Positions 36,101 through 45,100 of a stretch of 64,000 nucleotides of DNA are shown piece by piece. Origin of the DNA: CBDBUR01 sp965209065 (GTDB taxonomy: Bacteria; Pseudomonadota; Alphaproteobacteria; JAPOUT01; G958296285); assembly GCA_965209065.1 (NCBI GenBank), contig OZ242373.1:434001-498000 (forward strand). The letters run 5' to 3'. The position numbers were made by a program, and so were the translations under genes. The notes under the pieces were generated by a model. That model was not told the origin of the DNA, did not search any database, and saw only the letters and a program-made list of their open reading frames with translations. How positions within the stretch are numbered: position 1 is the first letter of the stretch; each line of letters begins with the position of its first letter.

Positions 36101-39100
36101 GGGCAGGGCATTCACATTAGGGGCAGCCGTTAAGGTGAAAGTGCCAGAGCCAATATCGAACGTGCCGCCGAGCAAAATATCACGCGCCGCAAGCAGCGTT
36201 AGGTTTTGGTTGCTCGATCTGGGCGTGTCGCTGGTTGAAAAGAGAATGATGGTTGAAGCCTCAAGCGTGGTCGCGCCACTGCTGGCGAAAAGCAGCTCGC
36301 CTTCCACCGCCACTAGTGCCAGGCGGTTGTCGCCTAAGTTTAGCGAAGTCGGCACGTTAATATCGGCTTTGGTTGCGGTGATGGTTAAATCGGCATCGCT
36401 GGTGCGCATCCAGCTGGGAATATCAAACGCATTCGCGCCGACATAAATCGCGTTGAGCCAAGCCCACGTCCGCGCTTCACTGCCGGAAACACTGAAACTT
36501 AATCCGCGCAAGGTCAAAAAGCCATTGCCGATGTCAAACCCGTTAGGAACAGAAATGCCGCCGTTAAGGTTCGTTATGATTAAATCCCTGTTCTCCAAAA
36601 TCGCCCACGCGGGAATGGCGTAAGCACCATTTCCAGTATAAATAAGCTCAAGAGCTTCCACGCGTTCAATCGTGGGGGCGTTGGTGAGCGTGAAGCTTCC
36701 CGCTCTAAGCGAAGTGGTGGCGGCGGTTGCCACGTTGAAAAGACTCTCATCCTTATCGCCGATGGTGAGCGTGAGTGCGCCACTGCCAATATCAAAAGCG
36801 CCGTTAAGCGTCAGCACACCCGCCGTAATAAGCGTGAGGGCTTGGTTGCTCTGCGTTGGCGTTTCGGTGGTGGAAGTCGCGGTTAGCGTGAGGTTGTTCG
36901 CGCGAATAGAGGTCGGCAGGTCAGCCGAGAAGTTAATCACATCGGAATTGATGCTGAAGTCGCCCGCGCCAGTGTTGAAAACACCACCGATATTAACCTC
37001 AAAGGCATCGATGATTTCAAAGTCTTGGTCGCTCGCCGCCGCGCTTCTGCCGTTAGAAATGAGCGTGACAACGCCGCCGAGTATGTGCGTTGGCTCCTCC
37101 TCATCAAAAGTGATAGAGCTACCCGCACCCGCAATAACCGTGAAGGCTTGGCGACCAGTGGAGAAAAAGCCGCCCAGCTTTACCCTGCCGCCCGCTATAA
37201 CCGATAGCGGCGAACCTAAAGCTGTGGTCGAGAGGTCATAGCCTACGGGTATAATTTTTTCAACCGTTGTTATCGTTCCGAGGCCGGTGCCGCCATCCTC
37301 AAGGGGGGGGTCATAACTGGGGATGTCAGAAAAGAGCGCAATCTCATTTCCATCGGAAATAAGCTCAACGTTTCTAGCGCGAATTGTGCCAACGTCAGCC
37401 GAGAAATGTAAGCCGCCCTCTGCCGCCTTCAAGGTTAGATTGCCGTTGCCCAAATCTATAGCCGATATAACGTGAAGTGCCGACTTGGTTGCCGTGATAG
37501 ATAAATTTTTACCAAAGCTGCCACGCAAAAAGGGAATAGGGGCATAGCTAGTGAAAGAGCGCTCTTCGCCTTTGGTGGTAGTGTAATCAAAAGTAGTTAC
37601 TGGTTGAGTGGTGTCGCTATTGGAGAAGTCTTCGAGGCGGGTATTAAAAGAAACTGCATCTTCCACAAGCAAGAGGTCTTGCTCTCCATGATAGATGAAG
37701 GTAAAGTTTTGCCCATAGCGAGGGAAGAATATGGCATCTTCAGCAATCTCGATGGTCTCTCTAACTTCAATGGTGAGATTGCCAGTAATGTTAATGTTTC
37801 TTAAATCAAGCTCATCTGCACGAATGGTGAAATGAGCAGCTCTTACGGATGTCATCCAATTCCTAGGGTTAGGGGTGTCGGCTCTGGGTGAGCCGATGAA
37901 ATCTATTTCTATTGACCCCCAGTTATACGTGCCAGTGTCTTCTGCCTGAAATTCGGAGGCGTTGAGGTATAGACTGCCCGAGCCAATGTTTAGGGTGTTA
38001 GGAACGACAATTTCGCCATCATCACCTTCATGGATAACCGATAAATCTGCATTCTCGCGTATCGCCCACGCAGGAATGGCGAACTCGTCTTTACCGCCGG
38101 TATAAATAATCTCGATAGCACCAAAAACAAGCGGGCTTGCATCTTCACCGCTCGAGGGGCCGAGAAGATGGAACCCTCCTCCACCCTTAATCGATAAGGT
38201 GCCATCACCAATATCAAAACCATCAGGAATCCGAATAATGCGAGAAAGCGGCGGCGCTCCTTGTGGGGAGACAACCGATAAATTGATGCCATCAATCATC
38301 GCCCATGCGGGAAGGTCGAAAACTTGGCTATTAGCGGTAACTTCACGTATAGCAATGAGGGAAACCGGGCTATTAGCAGTAATTATCGCGCCCTCTTGGA
38401 AAGTAAGATAATTACCCATAGCTTGTAGGTGTAGATTAAAGGAATCTCCGCCAAAAATAACGTTAGGAGCGTTGAAAGCGATAAGACCAAGACCATTTCC
38501 GCGCAGCTCTAATTGGGCGTTCAAATAAAACTGCGTGCGCGCTATGCTATAGGTGCCGCTTATGGTTATGGTTTCGGTGGCAGTGAGAGTTACGGTGGAA
38601 ATAATTACACTTATTGGCGTATCGCCAGCAGAGGTGAGCGTGATATTCTTAGCAGTTAGTGAAGCACCACTTTCTATAAACGCGATAACACCTTGTTGAG
38701 CGTTCACGGTAAGCTCACCTGTTCCAAGGCTGATAGAGTTTAGAGTGATATTGCCTTGCGTGGCGGTGATAGATAAATCTTTATTTTCACCGCCTCTTGC
38801 CATCCAGCCCAGCAAGCCGAAGCTATCTGTTCCTTTATAGGTGAGGTTTAGCGCGCCGCGGTTGATGATAGCGTCTGCACCCGAAAAGCGCGCCGCCAAT
38901 AGATTTAGAGTGCCAGTGCCAATATCAAAAGTGCCTTCAAGGGTTAGGTCGCCCGAAGCATCAAGCGCGAGGGCTCGACCGCTTGGCGCGGGCGTGCCAC
39001 CTGACGCAAGCAGGTAAATATCATTGCCCTTGAGCGAGGTCGCCATTGCGGTTGAGAAGTTTATCGGTGCGCCATCGCCCGTGCGCGTTAGGTTTCCTTG

Positions 39101-42100
39101 CGCGTCAAGGACATGCACTAGCCCCGACTCAATGGTGATGTTGCCGCTTCCCGTATCAAAAGAACCGCCGAGCGTTACCGCTCCTGATGCCACGATGCTA
39201 AAGACCTTATCGCTTGGCGTGGGGACACCGCCTCTAGACATTAGGCTGATGTTATTGCCTCTTAGCGATAAGCCGTTTGAAATGGCGGCAATGTTGAAAG
39301 GGCTACTTGCGCCCGAAGTGGCAGTGATGTTGCCGCCCGTTCTTGTGAAGTTGCCGCCCAGCATTAGCGTGCCTGATGCTGTTATCGTTAGGTTTTGCGC
39401 GTTTTCTGTCGGGTCTATGCGGGTAGAAATGAGCGTGATGTTTCTCGCGCTAATGCTTGTTGCGCTGGTGGAAGAGAATTTAAGCGATGCAACTTTAGCA
39501 ATGAGAATTAAATCTTTATTGCCGAGGTCGAAAGAGGTTGGCACCATTATATTGGCGTTGTAGGCCGTGACAGAAACAAGCTCGTTTTGCATCATCCAGC
39601 TAGGAATCACAAAGTCATCGCTCTCTAAGCCGCCAGTGTAGAGAATATGAACCTTATTCGAAGTAACAGCAGGCGCAGAGGCATAAGCATCCTCATTGTT
39701 GCTGTAGAGGCTTAGCTCTCCGCTACCGATGGAAAGCGTGCCGCTGAACGCATACAGACCCGTAGCAATAAGCGCGAGGTCTTGGTTGCTCGCGCGCGCA
39801 CTGCCAGTGGAGGTGAGCGTAATATCGTTCGCCGCAAGTATGGTTCTTCTTTCAGTTGAGAAGTTTATCGGCGCACCCGTGATAGACAAATCACCCGTGC
39901 CAGCATTGAAAATGCCGCCCAGCAACACACCACCCGAAGCCGTGAGCGTGAGGTCTTGGTTGCTTGGGGCAGGAGAAACGCCGCTCAACGAAAGGAGCGT
40001 CAGCTTGCCCGTAACATCAATGGAGGTCGGCAGGCTCTTGGAGAACTTGAAGGTGCCGTATTGACCAGCAGTAATAGAGAGGTCATTAGCGTTGGCAAAA
40101 GTGCCGCGCAGGGTTACATTGCCCGAAGCCGTGATAGATGTGTTTTGATTGCCGCGCCGCGTGCCACTTCTAGAGATGAGAAGGATGTTGTTTCCTGTAA
40201 TGGAAGTCCTAGAGCTGCCGCCATCAAAGAGAAGCTGACCATCTGTGCCAGATGGCTCAAGCCGAACGAGAAGCAAGTTCAACTTAGAAAGAGAGAAGGA
40301 GGTAGTGAGTCTTGTGCCAGCCGCAATGACAATATCACTGCCAATCGGAGAAGCAGAAGAGCGGAAGGAGGTGCTGAAATTGCCGCTCATCTCTATATCA
40401 TTTCTCGCAATAATGTGAAGCGCGCGGTGGCTTGGTGCGGGTGCCGGACCTCTAGAGTGAAGATAAATGTTGTTGCCGATAAGATAATGCGTGGTCGTGC
40501 CGACAAAGTTGATGGGCGAACCCGTGCCAGACATAACGCTGATATCACCCGTGCCAGTATTTATGAGACCGGCGAGAGCCACACCACCGCGCGCGTTAAT
40601 CGTCAGCGCATGGTTGTTGCTTGTGGAATCGGCGAAGCGTAAGGTGATGTTCTGCCCGCTTACGCTCAGCGCGGCAGAGCGGATAACATTATTGCCTTCG
40701 CGAATATGAAAACTGCCTCTGCCGAAATCAAATTTTCCGCCAAGCGTAATCGTGCCGTTACTCGCAGGAATGAGCTTGACGCTTTGGTGGTTCGGACTCG
40801 ATTTAGCCGAGAAAAGCGTTATGTTTGCCGCCTCAATGGTTGTCGTTTCGGTTGTGCTGAACATCAGCGCACCACGCCGCACCTCTATCGTTAATTTGCC
40901 CGTGCCAAGATTGACAGAGGCAGGAACAACCAGCTTAGCACTCGCATTACGCGCACCAATATAGAGGTCCTTGTCTTCCATTATCATACTTTGGGGAATA
41001 GTGAAACTGCCCGCGCCCGAATAAATAAAGCCGATGCCGCCCCTATCCACACTCGGAACAATGCCATCATATTCGGCGGCATCAGGAGGCGTTGTCCCGC
41101 CTAGAATAAGCAGCCCGTTGCCAATCTTCAAATTAGCGTTTACGCTAATTTCGCCTGCCGCAATAAACGTTAAATTTATATCTCTAGCAAATTGAGTCTC
41201 TATTCCAGTCGCGATGCCTATATCATTCGCTATGATGGTTGTGTTAATGCCGCTTTCAGAAAAACGCAAATCTTCTTCTATGGTGGCAGTAAAATCACCG
41301 CTACCTAAATCAAACGTGCCAGCTAAAGTGAAGCCGCTGTTAGTAGAAGTCGTTGTAATGGTGAAGTCTTGATTGCTCGGTATAGATATGCCGCCGCTAG
41401 AAGTAAGTTCCCCATCATTGGTTGTAATGTTTGTTGCGCGCGCGGTAGAAAGGTTTATGGGGAAGCGAGAACCCGAGCTAGCCTTGAAGTTGCCGTCTCC
41501 CGTATTAAAGTTTCCGCCAAGCGTTATGATGCCAGTCGCTCTTATGGTGGCGTCCTTGTCTCCTGTGGTGGGTGATGCCTTCGTGCCAGAGTTTAAGGCG
41601 ATGTGGTTTCCTGTTAGCTTGATGTCGCGACCGGTTGTGAATTCAATGGCGGCGGCAGCCCCCGAAGTGATAGAGATATTGCCGCTTCCTGTTGCTAGAG
41701 GTGTGCCGAGGGCTATCGCGCCGCTTGCCGTTATTGTAAAGTCTTGGTTGCTGGCGGTAGGGGTGCCGAAGTGGCTTATAAGCGTGATGTTCGCGCCATT
41801 AAGCGAGGTTGCCGTCTTGTCTGATAAAGTCACTGTCGCAGTTGAGTTAGTGTTAGAGGTGGTTATGCTAATATGTCTGCTTCCTGTATCAAATTTTCCG
41901 CCAAGGCGCACACTGCTTTGGAAAGTAACGGTGAGGTCTTTATTGCTGGCGGTTGGTGTGCCAACGGAAATGAGGGTTAGGCGGTTTGCGGTAATCATTG
42001 TTTCGCTAGCTGTGGAGAAGTTAAGCGCGCGGGTTTGTGCTTCTAGTGTCAAATCTGCGACTGTTCCAATGGTTATTTCAATAGGCACATTGATGTTTGC

Positions 42101-45100
42101 TTTTGTCGCCACAACCGATAGGCTCTTGCCCGATTCAATCGCCCAATCGGGAATGGATAAATCTGCGTTGCCGGTATAGATAATGCCTGTGCTGCCGCGC
42201 ACGAAAAGGTCAAACGTGGCTTGAGGGAGAACATTTGAGTTTTCTATCGTCAAGCGACCTGTGCCGATAGTAAAAGAGCCCGTTATGGTAAGTGTGCCTG
42301 ATGCCTTGAGCGTGAGGTCTCGGTTGCTGGCGTCGCCGGTCTTGATAGCAGAATTAAGAGTTAAATTGGCGGCGGTTATTGTGGAGTTTGTCTTTACAGA
42401 TGTTGGTTGCCCCGTGAAGCTTATAGCTCCGTCTGTTGCTGCGGTAATGCTTAGGTTTTGGAGTTCCCCAGTGGATGACCCACTAGTGGGCGACCCACTA
42501 GTGGGGGATTGCGCTTTTATATTTCCATGCAAAAATATATTGCCACCATTGATAGTTGTCTCTTTAGTAAAAATTACCTCGTTAGAGTGAATAATTATAC
42601 TCGACTTGTCATCTCCCTCACCAGCAAGCTGAATATGGGACGAGCTAATAGTGATGATGCCCTCAAAAGCTTGAAATATGAAATAAGAACGGCTGGCAAG
42701 ATGAATACCTGCTTCATCGCCAGAGCCGGTAGATCTTGCGGTTAGGTTCATAGTTTTAATGGGGACGGAACTAAGGCTTTCGATATCGGTGGTGCTCAGA
42801 ACCAAAATGCGATAGGCATCTATCGTAAGTGTGTTAGTTATCGGCTGGGCGACTTCAAGCACAACATTGGTGTTATTGGTGGTGGTAAGGGTAAGTTCTT
42901 GCCGATTGCTATTTCCCATCCAGCTTTTGAGGGCTAGATAGTTGTCCGCGCCCGCCGCCGCCGTGTAAGTGAGGGTGAGGTTGCGCGTGTCAATACTTGT
43001 AGGCGCTGGAGCTTGCTCGCCCGTGCCAGCAAAAGAAAGGGATACATCGCCACCTGAGAAAAAATAACGACCTGTCATATTAAGCACGCCCGATGCCGTA
43101 ATGGTGAGATTTTGATTGCTATCACGTCTGGTAATAGATGGGCTTGCGAGGCTTATATTTCCTGCGGTAAGGGTTATTGGGTTACTTGTTGAAAAAATAA
43201 GACTCTTATCAGCCATAATAGTTAAATTACCCGTGCCAAGGTCTATAGTATGAGGCACGAAAACGTTTCTCAGTTGAGACTGAACGAGTAAATTTTTACC
43301 CTTCACAATTCCCCATGAAGGAACACCAATATCGTTAGCCGGCTCGAGGCCCCTAGAGATAAAGCCGAAACCGCCTTTGGTGAATTTGTCAAAAAGGGCT
43401 TCATCAAAATATCTTCCTTGATAGGACTCCATAATCAAGCTGCCGGTGCCAAGATTAAAAGCACCCTCTATGTTGAAAGCATCACTTTCAGCTTCTGGTT
43501 TGAGCGTGAGGTTGTTGTTGCTTGGCGTGGCAGTGCCAGTTGAAGTGAGGTTTATCCTCCTAGCCGCAAGGGTTATATCTTTATCGGTCGCAAAATTAAT
43601 TGCGCCGACTTCCGCCGTTAAGTGTATGTCTGCAGAATTACCAACGTTTATAGAGTTGGCAACAAGGATATTTCCTGTGGCGGCGGTCACTCTTAAAGTT
43701 TTGCCGCTCACAACCGCCCATGCGGGAATCGTGAAATTACCCGTGCCAGTATAAAGCAGCAATGTTCTAGAACTGGAAATAGAGGGGGGCGCGGTGGCAA
43801 ACACATCAGCACTAGAGCCAGATAAAATGAAAGACGATTCCGACCCAAGATCTATGCCACCTGCCTCCGTTATGGCAATCGTGCCGGTGGGGGCAAGCAC
43901 CAAGTCTATAAAGTTGTTGCTTCCTTTTGTTGTGGAGGTGAATGTCAAATCTTTACCTGCAATGGAAACATCTGATGAGGAGTCTACGATGAATTTGAAT
44001 TCTATTGTGCCGGCTGTGAAAGAGAAGTCGCCGCTTCCGCTATTAAAGTTTCCTTTGAGGTTCAGCTTGTCGCCCGACATTATTGTGACATCTTGGTTGC
44101 TTGCGGTCGGCGTGCCGATGGAGGTGAGGGTTACACCTCCAGCGTTAAGGGTGACCGCCGCATCAGTGGCGAAATTAATCGCGCCGACTTGCGCCTCTAT
44201 GGTGAGCGCAACCGAACCGATGGATAAAGACGGAACAATAATATCGCCTTTAGTGGCAGTTACCGATAAAGCTATCTCATCTACCGCCGCCCATGCAGGA
44301 ATGGTTAAACTTCCGCTTCCTGTGAAAATAAGAGAAAGTTCGCCTTGAAATGTTATGGCAGGGGCAGCAGCAGACTCAAAGAGCTTGGTAGCAGAGCTTT
44401 CTAGCGTTAGACCGCCTGTTCCTATGGCAATAGTGTTGCTCAAGGTTAAAGAGCCAGCAGTGGTAAGGTGTAGATTTTTGTTGCTTGCGGTGGCGGTGCC
44501 GCTCGTGTTGAGCGTGATGTTTCCCGCAGCGAGCGAGTTATGACTTTCGCTTGAAAATTGTATCGGCGCGCCAGTGATAGACAAATCGCCATCGCCGAAA
44601 TTGTAATGACCGCCTAAGAAAACCTCTCCCGTTGCGGTAATCGTGAGGTTCTGGTCGCCTAGTCCAAAATACAGCTCGCGCGTGGAAACGAGCTTTATCG
44701 AAGCCGCCGTGATGGTTGTTAGGGGTTTTATTGCCGCCCTCTGTTCTGCCGTGAGGGGTGGGTCGGGTTTTACCAAGAAGAAATGAATTGAACCAACTTG
44801 CGCCTCTAAGGTTAAATCCCCCGTGCCAAGCTCAATAGAGTTAAACACGTTAATATCGCTCAGGGTCGCGGTGATGGATAAATCCTTGTCGGCGTTTATC
44901 ATCCACAGCTGAACGTTAAAGTTACTCGAACTCGTAGTCATCACCGTAGTTGCACCAGTATGCATAAAGGTGATGGGCTTCACATAGGATATTTTGCCTG
45001 AAAGGGTTAAAGATAAATCCCCAGTGCCGATGTTGAAATTGCCGCCGAGCGCAAAGTTGCCGGTCGTAATCGTTAGGGCTTGGTTGGTTGTGGTTGGCGT

